A stretch of DNA of 64,000 bases from Mycobacterium sp. shizuoka-1 (GCF_002723835.1 NZ_BEWG01000057.1:40366-104365), one strand, 5' to 3'. Positions 44,339-54,744 are shown, counted from the stretch's first letter. Numbers and translations: made by a program. The notes: a model not told the origin generated them from the letters alone.

Positions 44339-47307
44339 GACTTGGCGAGCACCTCGGTGTCGTCGCCGGCCTCCGGCTCCCGACTGTCCTGCCGGGGTGA
44401 GAGCAGCCCCATCCGCTCGCTGTACGCCGGGCGCTGACGGACCCGCAGCGGCCACCAGAACCACGGCCCGAGGATCGCGGCGATCGACGGTGTCATCAGC
44501 GACCGCACGATCAGCGTGTCCAGCAACAACCCGATGCCGATGGTCATGCCACCCTGGCCGACGTTGAGCAGGTCGCCGGAGATCATGGAGCCCATCGTGA
44601 ACGCGAACACCAGCCCGGCCGCCGTCACCACGGTGCCGGTGCTACCCATCGACCGGATGATGCCGGTGTTGATGCCCGCGCCGATCTCCTCCTTGAACCG
44701 TGACACCAGCAGCAGGTTGTAGTCGCTTCCGACGGCCATCAGGATGATCACCGCGAACGCCAGCACGATCCAGTTCAGCTCGATGCCCACGAGGCGCTCG
44801 AAGATGAACACCGACAGGCCGAACGCCGCACCCAGTGAGATCACCACCGTACCGACGATCACCATCGACGCCACCAGGGCGCGGGTGATGATCAGCATCA
44901 CGATGAAGATCAGTGTCAGGGCGGCGAACGCCGCGATCATCGTGTCGTACTTCGCGCCCGCCTGCACGTCGCGATAGGTGGCTGCGGTGCCCGTCAGGTA
45001 GATGTCCGACCCGGCCAGCGAGGTGCCCTTGACCGCCTCGTGCGCAGCCGTCAGCTGATCGTCGACGACCGAGATGCCTTCTTCGGAAGCCGGATTCACA
45101 TCATGGGTGACGATCAGCCGGGCGGCCTTGCCGTCCGGTGACAGGAACAGTTTGAGGCCCTTCTGGAAGTCGGGGTTGGCGAACACCTCCGGCGGCAGAT
45201 AGAAGTAGTCGTCGCTCTTGGAGGCGTCGAATGCCTCACCCATCGCGGTCGCGGTGTCGGTCATCTGCTGCATCTGCGTGATGAGCCCGTCGAAACTGCT
45301 GTGGATGGTCTGCAGGGTGTTCTGCATCGTGGTGGCGGTCGCGATGATCGGGCCGAATTGCGCCACCATCTGCGGGGCCAGCGCGTCGATGTCGCCCATG
45401 CCGTTGACCATCTTGTCCATGCCGTCGACCATCGCGGTCATATCGGTCTGCAGCACGGCCATGTTGTCACTGAACGTGTTCACGCCGTCCATCGCGTCGA
45501 ACGCCGACCGGATGCCCCAGCAGGCCGGGATGTTGAAACAGTGTTCGTCCCAGTAGAAGTAGTTGCGGAACGGCCGGACCTCGTCGTCGAAGTCGGCGAT
45601 ATGGTCCCGCATCTCGTCGAGGGTGGCCTTCATCGTGTTCATGTCGGCCACACTGCGGTGTGCGGACTCCACCATGCCGTCGGCCGAGCCGACCGTGGTG
45701 TGCATGGCGTCGGAGAACTTGACCATCAGCGCCTGCATCCGGGTCATCGACGCGATCATCGCACCCATGTCGTCACTCATCGTGCTGATGTCGCCCACCC
45801 GTTGCTTCAAGAACTGCAGGTTCTGGGTGATCGGCACCGAGGACATGCTGATCTGGTACGGAATGGAGCTGTGCGCGATGGGCGAACCCAGCGGACGGGT
45901 GATGCTCTGCACCATCGCGATGCCCTTGATCCGGAACAGTGCCTTGGCAATCCGGTCGAGCACGATCATGTCGGTGGGGTTGCGCATGTCGTGGTCGGAC
46001 TCGATGGTCATGATGTCGGGGTTGAGTCGCGCTGTACTGAAGTGCTTTTCGGCTGCCGTGTAGCCGACGTTGGCGGGCACGTCGGCCGGGATGTAGCGCC
46101 GGTCGTCATAACTGGTCTTGTAACCGATCATCGCCAACAGGCCGAGCAGCACGACGCTGGTGGCTGCGGCGAGGATCGGCTTGGGCCAGCGGACCGTCGC
46201 CGTACCGACCTTGCGCCACCCCCTCGTCTTCATCATCCGCTTGGGATCCAGCAGTCCGAACCGGCTGCCCACCACCAGGATTGCCGGCGCAACGGTCATC
46301 GCGGCCGCGACGACGATGATCAGCGCCATGGCCGACGGGTAGGCCAGCGAGTTGAAGTAGGACAACCTGGTCAGGCGCAATGTCAGCATGGCGCCGGCGA
46401 TCGTCAGGCCCGAACCGAGGATGACGTGTCCGACTCCGTGGAATGCGGTGTAGTAGGCAGATTCCGGGTCCTCGCCGTTCTGGCGGGCCTCGTGGTAGCG
46501 GCCGATCAGGAAGATCGCGTAGTCGGTCCCCGCGGCGATCGACAGAGCCGTCATCAGCGGAACCGAGAACGTCGAGAAGTCCATGATCCCGAGATGGCCG
46601 ATCACCGCCACGGCTCCGCGCGCGGCACCCATCTCGATGCCGACGATTGCCAGGATCAGCAGCACGGTGCTCACCGAGCGGTACACCAAAGCCAGCATGA
46701 TCGTGATGACGATCATCGTGACCACGGTCATCTTGATCATGCCGCGGTCGCTGGCCTCGAGTGAATCCGTGGTCAGCGGCGCCGGTCCGGTGACGTAAGC
46801 GTGCAGCCCTGCCGGCGGCGGAGTCTGGTCGATGATCGTGCGGACGGCGTCGACCGAATGGTTGCCCTCGGTGCTGCCCTGATCCCCTGCGAGGTTCAGT
46901 TGCACGTAGGCAGCCTTGCCGTCGCTGCTCTGCACACCCGCGGCGGTGATCATGTCGCCCCAGAAGTCGTGGACATGCTCCACGTGCTTCTTGTCGGCGT
47001 TGAACTTGCCGATCAAGGTGTCGTAATAGCGGTGTGCGGCCTCGCCGAGCGGTTGGTCGCCGACCAGCACGACCATGGCGATGCTGTCGGAGGAGGATTC
47101 GCCGAACTTCTGTCCCATTCGCTTGGCAGCGATCACCGACGGGGCGTCCTGGGGAGACATCGACACCGCGTTGGCCATGCCGACCTTTTCGACCTGGGGG
47201 ACAAGCAGATTCACCGCCGCGGTGAAGGCCACCCAGGCCAGGATGATCGGGATCGCCAGCGCCCGAATGGTGCGGGGTAGGCGGGTGCGGGTGCCGTGCG
47301 CGCTCAT
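44335..47307 (-). CDS. MmpL-family RND transporter
   Basis: A 990-residue inner-membrane exporter of the mycobacterial MmpL family. About 12 helices and two large periplasmic loops are present. The proton-relay segments are GTDYAIFLIGRYHEARQ in the N-half and VGSDYNLLLVSRFKEE in the C-half. The second porter loop contains a long predicted coiled coil (about 500-680), as in MmpL4/MmpL5, which export siderophores and drugs. ATG 47307 overlaps the mmpS stop (ATGA). Its location beside the siderophore-interacting gene suggests, but does not prove, a siderophore role. Confidence 0.93.
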   Translation of the reverse strand: MSAHGTRTRLPRTIRALAIPIILAWVAFTAAVNLLVPQVEKVGMANAVSMSPQDAPSVIAAKRMGQKFGESSSDSIAMVVLVGDQPLGEAAHRYYDTLIGKFNADKKHVEHVHDFWGDMITAAGVQSSDGKAAYVQLNLAGDQGSTEGNHSVDAVRTIIDQTPPPAGLHAYVTGPAPLTTDSLEASDRGMIKMTVVTMIVITIMLALVYRSVSTVLLILAIVGIEMGAARGAVAVIGHLGIMDFSTFSVPLMTALSIAAGTDYAIFLIGRYHEARQNGEDPESAYYTAFHGVGHVILGSGLTIAGAMLTLRLTRLSYFNSLAYPSAMALIIVVAAAMTVAPAILVVGSRFGLLDPKRMMKTRGWRKVGTATVRWPKPILAAATSVVLLGLLAMIGYKTSYDDRRYIPADVPANVGYTAAEKHFSTARLNPDIMTIESDHDMRNPTDMIVLDRIAKALFRIKGIAMVQSITRPLGSPIAHSSIPYQISMSSVPITQNLQFLKQRVGDISTMSDDMGAMIASMTRMQALMVKFSDAMHTTVGSADGMVESAHRSVADMNTMKATLDEMRDHIADFDDEVRPFRNYFYWDEHCFNIPACWGIRSAFDAMDGVNTFSDNMAVLQTDMTAMVDGMDKMVNGMGDIDALAPQMVAQFGPIIATATTMQNTLQTIHSSFDGLITQMQQMTDTATAMGEAFDASKSDDYFYLPPEVFANPDFQKGLKLFLSPDGKAARLIVTHDVNPASEEGISVVDDQLTAAHEAVKGTSLAGSDIYLTGTAATYRDVQAGAKYDTMIAAFAALTLIFIVMLIITRALVASMVIVGTVVISLGAAFGLSVFIFERLVGIELNWIVLAFAVIILMAVGSDYNLLLVSRFKEEIGAGINTGIIRSMGSTGTVVTAAGLVFAFTMGSMISGDLLNVGQGGMTIGIGLLLDTLIVRSLMTPSIAAILGPWFWWPLRVRQRPAYSERMGLLSPRQDSREPEAGDDTEVLAKS

Positions 47308-47735
47308 GCGGCTTTGTCCAGACAGAAGGCCTGGGCGTCACGGCCTTCGGCGAAGTCCTCGGCGACCAGTTTGTCGTCGACGAGGATGCGGCAGCCCAGG
47401 GCGGCGGTGTCGCCCTGGGCGACCACGTTGGCCAGCACCCCGGGGTCGGTGGTGCTCACGGTGACCGACCACGGCAGTGTGGTGAAGCCCGCCTCGATGG
47501 TTTTGCCGTTGACGTCGAGGTAGCTGACCCGACCGGTTGCATCTGCGGGACCGACGATCTCGTAGGTCACCCGTTTGGTGTTGATCGGCTTGATGGCGTC
47601 CGCAGGCATCGGCGCGGCGATGTAGGGCTTGTCGGAGTCGAAGAAGGTCCGCAGCCGGCTGACCACACCGATCGATGCCACCAAGGCGACCACGATCACC
47701 GCGGCCACCCAGAACCGTTTCAGCAAGCCGGACAT
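47304..47735 (-). CDS. MmpS-family accessory membrane protein
   Basis: A 143-residue protein with one N-terminal helix (RFWVAAVIVVALVASIGVV) and a periplasmic beta-sandwich with KRVTYEIVGPADATGRVSYLDVNG, the MmpS hallmark. It is the usual partner of MmpL4/MmpL5-type exporters. ATG 47735 follows GGGAG (47745-47750); an ATG at 47744 overlaps that site and is rejected. The promoter region contains the palindrome at 47800-47820. Confidence 0.92.
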   Translation of the reverse strand: MSGLLKRFWVAAVIVVALVASIGVVSRLRTFFDSDKPYIAAPMPADAIKPINTKRVTYEIVGPADATGRVSYLDVNGKTIEAGFTTLPWSVTVSTTDPGVLANVVAQGDTAALGCRILVDDKLVAEDFAEGRDAQAFCLDKAA

Positions 47736-47799
47736 TGGCGGCATCTCCCTCTCGTGTGAGCGGATTCGGACCGCAGCGCGCGGTTTCGTCCACTCAGTA

Positions 47800-48147
<348 letters not shown>

Positions 48148-48177
48148 TGCCGAGCTCCGTTGGAAAGGAAGAGACGC

Positions 48178-48345
48178 ATGTGTCGAGCGGTGAACTGTCG
48201 GGTGTGCGGCAAGACGACGTGGGCGGGCTGCGGTATGCACGTCGACGCCGTGCGCCGCAGCGTGCCCGCCGGGCAATGGTGTGGGGGGCACGCCGCCAGC
48301 GAGATGCCACCCTCACGCTGGAATCCGTTCCGGCGCAGGAAGTAA
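48178..48345 (+). CDS. Small cysteine-rich protein (55 aa)
   Basis: A 55-residue protein with C2, C7, C10, C18, C35 and H21, H38: MCRAVNCRVCGKTTWAGC then GQWCGGH. The CxxC and Cys/His content suggest a zinc ribbon or another metal/thiol site. Similar short proteins are widespread in actinobacteria, from memory. AAAGGAAGAG precedes the ATG. It follows the CsoR/CstR-like gene by 30 bp and is probably co-transcribed with it. Confidence 0.75.
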   Translation: MCRAVNCRVCGKTTWAGCGMHVDAVRRSVPAGQWCGGHAASEMPPSRWNPFRRRK

Positions 48346-48347
48346 CC

Positions 48348-48812
48348 ATGGCCATGGTGCGACGCGGCGCCGCCCTGCTGCGGAGTGTGGCGGTCGTTCT
48401 GGCGGCGGCGGCGATGCTGTCGGCGGGCTCCGCCGTCGCCGCGGCCGATGCCACCGACGACTATCCGATTCCGCAGCGCATCCTGCGGACCTCCTGCACG
48501 CCCGAGCAGATCATGGCCGCAGCGCGCGACGTGCGGCCGGTGTACTACGAGCGCTACCTGATCGACTACGCCAACAAGCCCGCCGACCTGCAGCAGGCGG
48601 TGCGGGATCGCATCCACTGGTTCTTCGCCCTGGATTACGCCGGCCGCCGACAGTACGCGCACGACACCGCCACCAACGCCTTCTACGAACCGTTGTCCTG
48701 GCAGTGGCCGAACTGGGCCAAGCTGTTCTTCAACAACAAGGGCGTCGCGGCCCGATCCACCGATGTGTGCGCCCGGTATCCGGCCGACGACCAATCCGTC
48801 TGGAGCTGGTAA
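48348..48812 (+). CDS. Exported conserved mycobacterial protein (possibly DUF5078)
   Basis: A 154-residue secreted protein. The signal peptide runs from basic MAMVRRGAALLRS through a hydrophobic core to SAVAAA. The mature part starts DDYPIPQRILRTSCTPEQIMAAARDVRPVYYERYLID (partly quoted) and has two cysteines that may pair. I believe it is DUF5078, of unknown function. It starts two bases after the stop of the cysteine-rich gene, with AGGAAG upstream, and ends the operon. Confidence 0.75.
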   Translation: MAMVRRGAALLRSVAVVLAAAAMLSAGSAVAAADATDDYPIPQRILRTSCTPEQIMAAARDVRPVYYERYLIDYANKPADLQQAVRDRIHWFFALDYAGRRQYAHDTATNAFYEPLSWQWPNWAKLFFNNKGVAARSTDVCARYPADDQSVWSW

Positions 48813-48875
48813 CAGCCAGGACACGGCCCCGTGTCGGTCGGCCGCGGTCCGGCAGACCGATGGGAACGTGGCGGG

Positions 48876-49796
48876 GTGCACGATCCCGGCGACTACGCGG
48901 CGATCCTCGACGACTACGCCGAGCATCTGGCGCTGGAGCGGGCCCGTTCCGAGCACACCCGCCGGGCCTATCTGACCGACCTGCGCTCGCTGTTCGCCTT
49001 CCTCGACGAGCGCGCACCCGGTGCCGGGCTGGCGGGTCTGACCCTGCCGGTCCTGCGGTCGTGGCTGGCCGCGCAGTCGGCCGCCGGGGCAGCGCGTACG
49101 ACCCTGGCCCGGCGCACCTCGGCGGTCAAGACATTCACTGCCTGGGCGGTCCGCCGCGGCCTGCTCTCCGACGATCCGGCGGCTCGCCTGCAGCTGCCCA
49201 AAGCCCGCCGCACACTGCCCGCGGTGCTGCGTCAGGACCAGGCGCTTGCCGCGCTGGCCGCCGCCGATCTCGGCGCCGAAGAGGGTGATCCGCTGGCTCT
49301 GCGCGACCGGCTGATCGTCGAACTGCTCTACGCCACCGGGATCCGGGTCAGCGAGCTGTGCGGCCTGGACGTCGACGACGTCGACACCGGCCGCCGGCTG
49401 CTGCGGGTGCTCGGCAAGGGCAACAAGCAGCGCACGGTTCCGTTCGGAGCGCCCGCGCTGGCCGCGCTGACGGCCTGGCTGCGCGCCGGCCGGCCCGCTC
49501 TGGCCACCCCCGACTCCGGGCCCGCTCTGCTGCTGGGCCCCCGCGGCCGCCGGCTGGACCCGCGGCAGGCCCGCACTGTCGTGCACCAGACCGTGTCGGC
49601 TGTCGACGGGGCGCCCGACATCGGTCCGCACGGCCTGCGGCACAGCGCGGCAACCCATCTGCTGGAAGGCGGCGCCGACCTGCGCATCGTTCAGGAGATC
49701 CTGGGCCACTCGTCGCTGGCCACCACGCAGCTCTACACCCACGTGACCGTGGCGCGGCTACGGGCAGTGCATGATCAGGCCCACCCGCGGGCCTGA
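48876..49796 (+). CDS. xerC: Tyrosine recombinase XerC
   Basis: A 306-residue site-specific recombinase that with XerD resolves chromosome dimers at dif. The N-terminal SAM-like core-binding domain (about 10-100) precedes the catalytic domain with Arg in [11 protein letters not shown], Lys in [17 protein letters not shown] (HxxR), LGHSS and the nucleophile Tyr in TTQLYTHV. It is near-identical in these blocks to mycobacterial XerC, so it is the housekeeping enzyme, not a phage integrase. GTG 48876 is the likely start; the frame extends to 48831. Confidence 0.94.
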   Translation: MHDPGDYAAILDDYAEHLALERARSEHTRRAYLTDLRSLFAFLDERAPGAGLAGLTLPVLRSWLAAQSAAGAARTTLARRTSAVKTFTAWAVRRGLLSDDPAARLQLPKARRTLPAVLRQDQALAALAAADLGAEEGDPLALRDRLIVELLYATGIRVSELCGLDVDDVDTGRRLLRVLGKGNKQRTVPFGAPALAALTAWLRAGRPALATPDSGPALLLGPRGRRLDPRQARTVVHQTVSAVDGAPDIGPHGLRHSAATHLLEGGADLRIVQEILGHSSLATTQLYTHVTVARLRAVHDQAHPRA

Positions 49797-49808
49797 TTCG
49801 GCGAAAAT

Positions 49809-51236
49809 CTAGGTGCCGCAGAAGGTTTGAAAGCAACGCCCGAAGTCGTCCGGGGCGGGTTCGGCATACCGCCGCAAGCCCGGCCGCTCGTCATACGGCG
49901 AACTGACCACACCGAGCAACCGGTCGAAGGGTTCCAGATCGCCGGTCGTCGCGGCCGCCAACGCTTCCTCGACGAGGTGATTGCGCGGAATGTAGACGGG
50001 ATTGATCCGCTGCATCGCCTCGACGTCCGGATCCAGGCTGCGCCAGCGGGCAACCCACGCCTCGAACGCCGGTCCGGCGTCGTCGCGCGCGAGCCGCCGG
50101 AAGAACGACGTGTAGTCGGCGCGCTCGCTGTCGAGCAGTTCGGGCAGCTCGTCGACGAGATCGGCAGCGGCCTCGTCGGCCGCGCCTGCCAGCCCGAGTT
50201 TGCGCCGCATGCCCGCCGACCATGCCGCCGTGTAGAGCTGGCCGAACTCCTGCACCGCGGCGGTCGCCGACTCCACGGCCCGCTCCTGGTCGCCGTCGAT
50301 CAGCGGGAGCAAGGTCTCGGCGAAGCGCGCAAGGTTCCACGCGGCCACCGGCGGCTGGTTGCCAAAGGCGTAGCGGCCCCACGAATCAATCGAGCTGAAC
50401 ACCGTCTTCGGGTCGAAGGCGTCCATGAAGGCGCACGGCCCGTAGTCGATCGTCTCGCCCGAGATCGTCATGTTGTCGGTGTTCATCACGCCATGGATGA
50501 ACCCGACCAGCATCCACTGCGCGACCAGGTTCGCCTGGGCGGCCACCACGGCATGGAGCAGCGCCAGATACGGATTGTCCGCCTGTGCGGCCGCCGGGTA
50601 GTGCCGGTTGATCGCGTGGTCGGCGAGGCGGCGCAGCAGCGCGAGGTCGCCTGCGGCGGCAACGTATTGGAAGCTGCCCACGCGCAGGTGGCTCGCTGCG
50701 ACCCGGGCCAGTACGGCGCCGTCCAGCAGCGACTCGCGCTGCACGGGGCGGCCGGTCGCGGTGACCGCGAGCGCACGGGTGGTCGGAATACCCAGCGCGT
50801 GCATCGCTTCGCTGACGAGGTATTCGCGCAACATCGGGCCGACGGCCGCCAGCCCGTCACCGCCACGGGCGAACGGCGTCCGTCCCGAACCCTTCAGGTG
50901 GAGGTCGCGCAGATTCTGCTGCGGGTCGACCAGCTCGCCGAGCAGCAGGGCGCGGCCGTCGCCGAGTCGGGGGACCCAGCCACCGAACTGGTGGCCGGCA
51001 TAGCCCTGCGCGACCGGTTGCGCGTGCGCCGGCAGCAGCGTGCCGGTGAGCAGACCGATCCCGTCGGGGTCGCGCAGCCACTCGGGATCGAGGCCCAGCT
51101 CGGTGGCCAGCGGCTCGTTGAGTACCAGCAGCCGGGGATCGGGAGTCGGTTCGGCCTGCCAGCGCACCGCGAGTTCGGGCAGCTCGGCGGCGAATCGATG
51201 GCCGAGCGCGACGGTGGGGCCGGGCGCGATGCTCAT
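49809..51236 (-). CDS. selO: Protein adenylyltransferase SelO (YdiU/UPF0061)
   Basis: A 475-residue pseudokinase-fold enzyme that transfers AMP from ATP to Ser/Thr/Tyr of target proteins, with a role in redox homeostasis. Family features are [58 protein letters not shown] and the C-terminal Cys-containing FCGT, where some eukaryotic homologues have selenocysteine. ATG 51236 is the conserved start. It converges on xerC with 12 bp between them. Confidence 0.92.
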   Translation of the reverse strand: MSIAPGPTVALGHRFAAELPELAVRWQAEPTPDPRLLVLNEPLATELGLDPEWLRDPDGIGLLTGTLLPAHAQPVAQGYAGHQFGGWVPRLGDGRALLLGELVDPQQNLRDLHLKGSGRTPFARGGDGLAAVGPMLREYLVSEAMHALGIPTTRALAVTATGRPVQRESLLDGAVLARVAASHLRVGSFQYVAAAGDLALLRRLADHAINRHYPAAAQADNPYLALLHAVVAAQANLVAQWMLVGFIHGVMNTDNMTISGETIDYGPCAFMDAFDPKTVFSSIDSWGRYAFGNQPPVAAWNLARFAETLLPLIDGDQERAVESATAAVQEFGQLYTAAWSAGMRRKLGLAGAADEAAADLVDELPELLDSERADYTSFFRRLARDDAGPAFEAWVARWRSLDPDVEAMQRINPVYIPRNHLVEEALAAATTGDLEPFDRLLGVVSSPYDERPGLRRYAEPAPDDFGRCFQTFCGT

Positions 51237-51247
51237 TGGTGTCCAGC

Positions 51248-51763
51248 CTACGGACGCGCACCAGGGCCGCCCGGCGCTGCGAGGGGTTTGAGGCGCACCG
51301 GCGTGGCGGCCAGCAGGCCCAGCGGGTCGACGTACTGAGCCCGTGACGCGGGACCCCACATCGCTCCCCAGTGCAGGCAGGCGGCGACCGGACACCCCTG
51401 GTGCCCGGCGGCCAGCCGGCCCAGCACGCTGGCGGAGTCGACCAGCTGCCCCACCGCGACCTGCGCTTCGACCGGCTCGTAGCTGGTGCGCAGGCCGCCG
51501 GGATGGGCCAGCGACACCACCGGACGCCCGGCCAGCGTGCCGGCGAACACCACGGTCGCCGATGCGGTGGCATACACCGGCTGCCCGGGCACCCCGGCCA
51601 GGTCCACCCCGCGATGGCCGCGCTGCCAGTCCGGTGACGGTGCATCGAACGCCCTGGTCATCACCGGGGGAGGGCGCAGCGGCCACGCCAGTCGCCCCGA
51701 TTCGGCCCGGCCGACCCCGGCACCCAGCAGCGCGAGTACCGCAAGCACCGTGAGGACGCGCAT
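51248..51763 (-). CDS. Exported M23/LytM-like protein with degenerate active site
   Basis: A 171-residue exported protein with a signal peptide ([19 protein letters not shown]) and a LytM fold. The first zinc motif HRGVD (HxxxD) is intact. The second is CLHWG, where active enzymes have HxH, so the first histidine is replaced by Cys. It may be a divergent hydrolase or a non-catalytic activator like EnvC. ATG 51763 is preferred to a GTG three bases upstream. It lies just before selO on the same strand and divergent from rpsB, as Rv2891 is in M. tuberculosis (from memory). Confidence 0.8.
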   Translation of the reverse strand: MRVLTVLAVLALLGAGVGRAESGRLAWPLRPPPVMTRAFDAPSPDWQRGHRGVDLAGVPGQPVYATASATVVFAGTLAGRPVVSLAHPGGLRTSYEPVEAQVAVGQLVDSASVLGRLAAGHQGCPVAACLHWGAMWGPASRAQYVDPLGLLAATPVRLKPLAAPGGPGARP

Positions 51764-51861
51764 CACCGCAGTTCAGCGGCTTCGCCGGCCCGCCGCCAGT
51801 CCCCACCGGCCGTCCTGGGGACCAGCGCGGCGCTGTGGACAAAGCACCCGTTGCGGCGGTG

Positions 51862-51867
51862 TAAACT
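51862..51867 (+). promoter_or_regulatory. -10 element of rpsB
   Basis: TAAACT preceded by TG (TGTAAACT) is a good extended -10. It implies an rpsB leader of about 185 nt. Confidence 0.45.
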
Positions 51868-51941
51868 TTGATCCGCAACTCGCGCGAGCGGGTTGACTTC
51901 GCGCGCCTGTCCCGCAAGTTCGCCACGTCGACTTGCACACG

Positions 51942-51988
51942 CATGCCGGTTGGTCCCGTCCGAGGGTTTACGACGACGGGTCGGCATG
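51942..51988 (+). ncRNA. Nested hairpin in rpsB leader (candidate cis-regulatory RNA)
   Basis: CATGCCG (51942-51948) pairs with CGGCATG (51982-51988), and CCCGTC (51955-51960) pairs with GACGGG (51975-51980), giving 7 bp and 6 bp stems with an asymmetric 6/1 internal loop and a 14-nt apical loop. Ribosomal protein S2 represses rpsB-tsf by binding the leader in other bacteria; a similar role here is inferred. Confidence 0.5.
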
Positions 51989-52059
51989 TCTCAGACGCCA
52001 GGGCTTGGCTCCACCCGGAGCCGGGCGACAACCGACAACCTAAAGAGGTATGGCCAATC

Positions 52060-52884
52060 ATGGCTGTAGTAACCATGAAGCAGCTGCTCGACAGCGGCAC
52101 GCACTTCGGGCATCAGACCCGGCGCTGGAACCCCAAGATGAAGCGGTTCATCTTCACCGACCGCAACGGCATCTACATCATCGATCTGCAGCAGACGCTG
52201 ACCTACATCGATCAGGCCTACGAGTTCGTCAAGGAGACCGTCGCCCACGGCGGCAGCATCCTGTTCGTCGGCACCAAGAAGCAGGCTCAGGAGTCCATCG
52301 CGGACGAGGCCACCCGCGTCGGCATGCCCTACGTGAACCAGCGCTGGCTGGGCGGCATGCTCACCAACTTCTCCACCGTGCACAAGCGTCTGCAGCGCCT
52401 CAAGGAACTCGAGGCGATGGAGCAGACCGGTGGCTTCGAGGGTCGCACCAAGAAGGAAATCTTGATGCTGACCCGCGAGAAGAACAAGCTCGAGCGCAGC
52501 CTCGGCGGTATCAGGGACATGCAGAAGGTGCCCTCGGCGATCTGGGTCGTCGACACCAACAAGGAGCACCTCGCCGTCAGCGAGGCCATCAAGCTGGGTA
52601 TCCCGGTTATCGCGATCCTGGACACCAACTGCGATCCCGACCAGGTCAACTACCCGATCCCGGGCAATGACGACGCGATCCGCTCGGCGGCGCTGCTGAC
52701 CAAGGTGATCGCCTCCGCGGTGGCCGAGGGCCTGCAGGCCCGCTCGGGTGCCGGCAGCGACAAGCAAGAGGCCGCAGCCGAGCCGCTCGCCGAGTGGGAG
52801 CAGGAACTGCTGGCCAGCGCGACTGCGTCGACCTCCAATGACGCCGGGCCGGCCGCAGCTGAAACCACCACTGACGCTTCTTGA
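52060..52884 (+). CDS. rpsB: 30S ribosomal protein S2
   Basis: A 274-residue S2 protein. The start [27 protein letters not shown] is canonical (here given in part: [19 protein letters not shown]), followed by [17 protein letters not shown] and [16 protein letters not shown]. An acidic, Ala-rich tail of about 45 residues is typical of actinobacteria. AAGAGG at 52043-52048 precedes the ATG. tsf follows after 21 bp, the standard operon. Confidence 0.97.
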   Translation: MAVVTMKQLLDSGTHFGHQTRRWNPKMKRFIFTDRNGIYIIDLQQTLTYIDQAYEFVKETVAHGGSILFVGTKKQAQESIADEATRVGMPYVNQRWLGGMLTNFSTVHKRLQRLKELEAMEQTGGFEGRTKKEILMLTREKNKLERSLGGIRDMQKVPSAIWVVDTNKEHLAVSEAIKLGIPVIAILDTNCDPDQVNYPIPGNDDAIRSAALLTKVIASAVAEGLQARSGAGSDKQEAAAEPLAEWEQELLASATASTSNDAGPAAAETTTDAS

Positions 52885-52905
52885 TCTATTTCTAGGAAGG
52901 GCCAC

Positions 52906-53721
52906 ATGGCTAACTACACCGCTGCCGACGTCAAGCGGCTTCGGGAACTCACCGGTGCGGGCATGCTCGACTGCAAGAACGCGCTGGCTGAGAATGACGG
53001 CGATTTCGACAAGGCCGTCGAGGCGCTGCGCATCAAGGGCGCCAAGGACGTCGGCAAGCGCGCCGAGCGCGCCACCGCCGAAGGTCTGGTCGCCGCCAAG
53101 GGCGGCGCGCTGATCGAGATCAACTCCGAGACCGACTTCGTCGCCAAGAACGCCGAATTCCAGCAGCTGGCCAACGACGTGGTGGATGCTGCCGCGGCGG
53201 CCAAGGCAGCCGACGTGGAGGCCCTCAAGGCCGCCAAGATCGGCGACAAGACGGTCGAAGAGGCCGTCGCGGCGCTGTCGGCCAAGATCGGCGAGAAGCT
53301 CGAGCTGCGCCGTGCGGCGTACTTCGACGGCAACGTCGAGGCCTACCTGCACAAGCGGGCTGCCGACCTGCCGCCCGCCGTGGGTGTGCTCGTCGAGTAC
53401 GAGGGCTCGGACAAGGACGCGGCGCACGCCGTGGCCCTGCAGATCGCCGCGCTCAAGGCCAAGTACCTCACCCGTGAGGACGTCCCCGCCGACATCGTGG
53501 CCAACGAGCGCCACATCGCCGAGGAGACCGCCAAGGCCGAGGGCAAGCCCGAGCAGGCACTGCCGAAGATCATCGAGGGTCGCGTGACCGGCTTCTACAA
53601 GGACGTCGTGCTGCTCGAGCAGCCGTCGGTGTCCGACAGCAAGAAGACCGTCAAGGCGCTGCTCGACGAGGCCGGCGTGACCGTCACGCGGTTCGTCCGG
53701 TTCGAGGTCGGTCAGGCCTAA
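52906..53721 (+). CDS. tsf: Elongation factor Ts
   Basis: A 271-residue nucleotide exchange factor for EF-Tu. The N-terminal UBA-like domain reads [27 protein letters not shown] (partly), the TDFVAKN motif contacts EF-Tu and the core continues to EVGQA. AAGGG precedes the ATG. A strong intrinsic terminator follows at 53761-53804. Confidence 0.97.
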   Translation: MANYTAADVKRLRELTGAGMLDCKNALAENDGDFDKAVEALRIKGAKDVGKRAERATAEGLVAAKGGALIEINSETDFVAKNAEFQQLANDVVDAAAAAKAADVEALKAAKIGDKTVEEAVAALSAKIGEKLELRRAAYFDGNVEAYLHKRAADLPPAVGVLVEYEGSDKDAAHAVALQIAALKAKYLTREDVPADIVANERHIAEETAKAEGKPEQALPKIIEGRVTGFYKDVVLLEQPSVSDSKKTVKALLDEAGVTVTRFVRFEVGQA

Positions 53722-53760
53722 CCCGCCACAAGCTTGGGTCGCGCACCAACGACCCATTGG

Positions 53761-53804
53761 AAAACCCCGCGCCACATCCGGCGATCCCGGAGGCGCGGGG
53801 TTTT
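53761..53804 (+). terminator. Intrinsic terminator after tsf
   Basis: AAAACCCCGCGCC (53761-53773) pairs perfectly over 13 bp with GGCGCGGGGTTTT (53792-53804). The 18-nt loop contains a further small TCCGG/CCGGA stem. The stem ends in four U residues on the plus strand and four A residues on the other side, so it may act bidirectionally. Confidence 0.9.
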
Positions 53805-53852
53805 GCCATTCTCGGGCGCGGCCGCCCTGACGGCATGCGGTTGGATGAGACC

Positions 53853-54716
53853 ATGCGCATCGGAGTCACGTTCCCGCAGACCGAGCTCGGCGGCGACGCC
53901 GGCGCCGTCCGCGCTTACGGCCAGCGGGTGGAGGAACTGGGGTTCACCCACATCCTGGCCTACGACCACGTCCTGGGCGCCGATCCCGCCGTACACCAGG
54001 GCTGGGCCGGACCGTACGACGTCGCGACCACCTTCCACGAACCGTTGGTGATGTTCGGCTATCTGGCGGCAGTGACGACGGCGCTGGAGCTGGTCACCGG
54101 CGTGATCATCCTGCCGCAGCGCCAGACCGCCCTGGTGGCCAAACAGGCAGCCGAGGTCGATCTGCTCAGCGGTGGACGGCTGCGCCTCGGTGTCGGGCTG
54201 GGCTGGAACGCCGTCGAGTACGAGGCGCTCGGCGAGGACTTCGCCACCCGTGGACGCCGCTGCCAGGAGCAGGTCGAGGTGATGCGCCGGCTGTGGACCG
54301 AACCCAGCGTCACGCTGACCGGCCGGTACCACACCATCACCGGTGCCGGTCTGGCGCCGCTGCCGGTCCAGCAACCCATTCCGGTGTGGTTCGGCGCCGC
54401 GTCGGCCCGGGCCTACGAGCGCGCGGGACGCCTCGGCGACGGCTGGTTCCCGATGATGATGCCGGGACCGGCACTCGATCAGGCACGCGATGCGGTGGAG
54501 CGGGCTGCGGTGGCCGCCGGCCGCGATCCGGCCGCGCTGGGCATGGAGGGTCGGGTCGACTGGGCGCGCAGCCGCGACCGGGTGGGCGAGCAGCTCGCGG
54601 CTTGGGAGGCGGCCGGGGCCACCCATGTCTCGATCAACACGATGGGCGCCGGTCTGGAGGGCGTCGACGCCCACCTGGCGGCCCTGGCGGCCGTGGCGGC
54701 TGATCTTCCTCGGTGA
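53853..54716 (+). CDS. LLM-class flavin/F420-dependent oxidoreductase
   Basis: A 287-residue luciferase-like TIM-barrel enzyme. It begins MRIGVTFPQTELGGDAGAVRAY and shows TGVIILPQRQTALVAKQAAEVDLLSGGRLRLGVGLGW (partly), typical of the mycobacterial F420-dependent branch. The ATG at 53853 follows GGATGAGA; an in-frame ATG at 53835 would add six residues. The substrate is unknown. It stands alone after the tsf terminator. Confidence 0.87.
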   Translation: MRIGVTFPQTELGGDAGAVRAYGQRVEELGFTHILAYDHVLGADPAVHQGWAGPYDVATTFHEPLVMFGYLAAVTTALELVTGVIILPQRQTALVAKQAAEVDLLSGGRLRLGVGLGWNAVEYEALGEDFATRGRRCQEQVEVMRRLWTEPSVTLTGRYHTITGAGLAPLPVQQPIPVWFGAASARAYERAGRLGDGWFPMMMPGPALDQARDAVERAAVAAGRDPAALGMEGRVDWARSRDRVGEQLAAWEAAGATHVSINTMGAGLEGVDAHLAALAAVAADLPR

Positions 54717-54744
54717 GCCGGGCGGTTATTGCACACGTGCCTGC

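Noticed and set aside
45301-46764. 487-codon plus-strand frame inside mmpL
   Set aside because: It is antisense to a clear MmpL coding sequence and lacks a recognisable motif.
48876-49796. Tyrosine recombinase as a sign of a mobile element
   Set aside because: It matches housekeeping XerC, and no attachment-site repeats, phage or plasmid genes accompany it.
51991-53775. 594-codon minus-strand frame over rpsB and tsf
   Set aside because: It lies antisense to two highly conserved genes; no independent start site or domain is seen.
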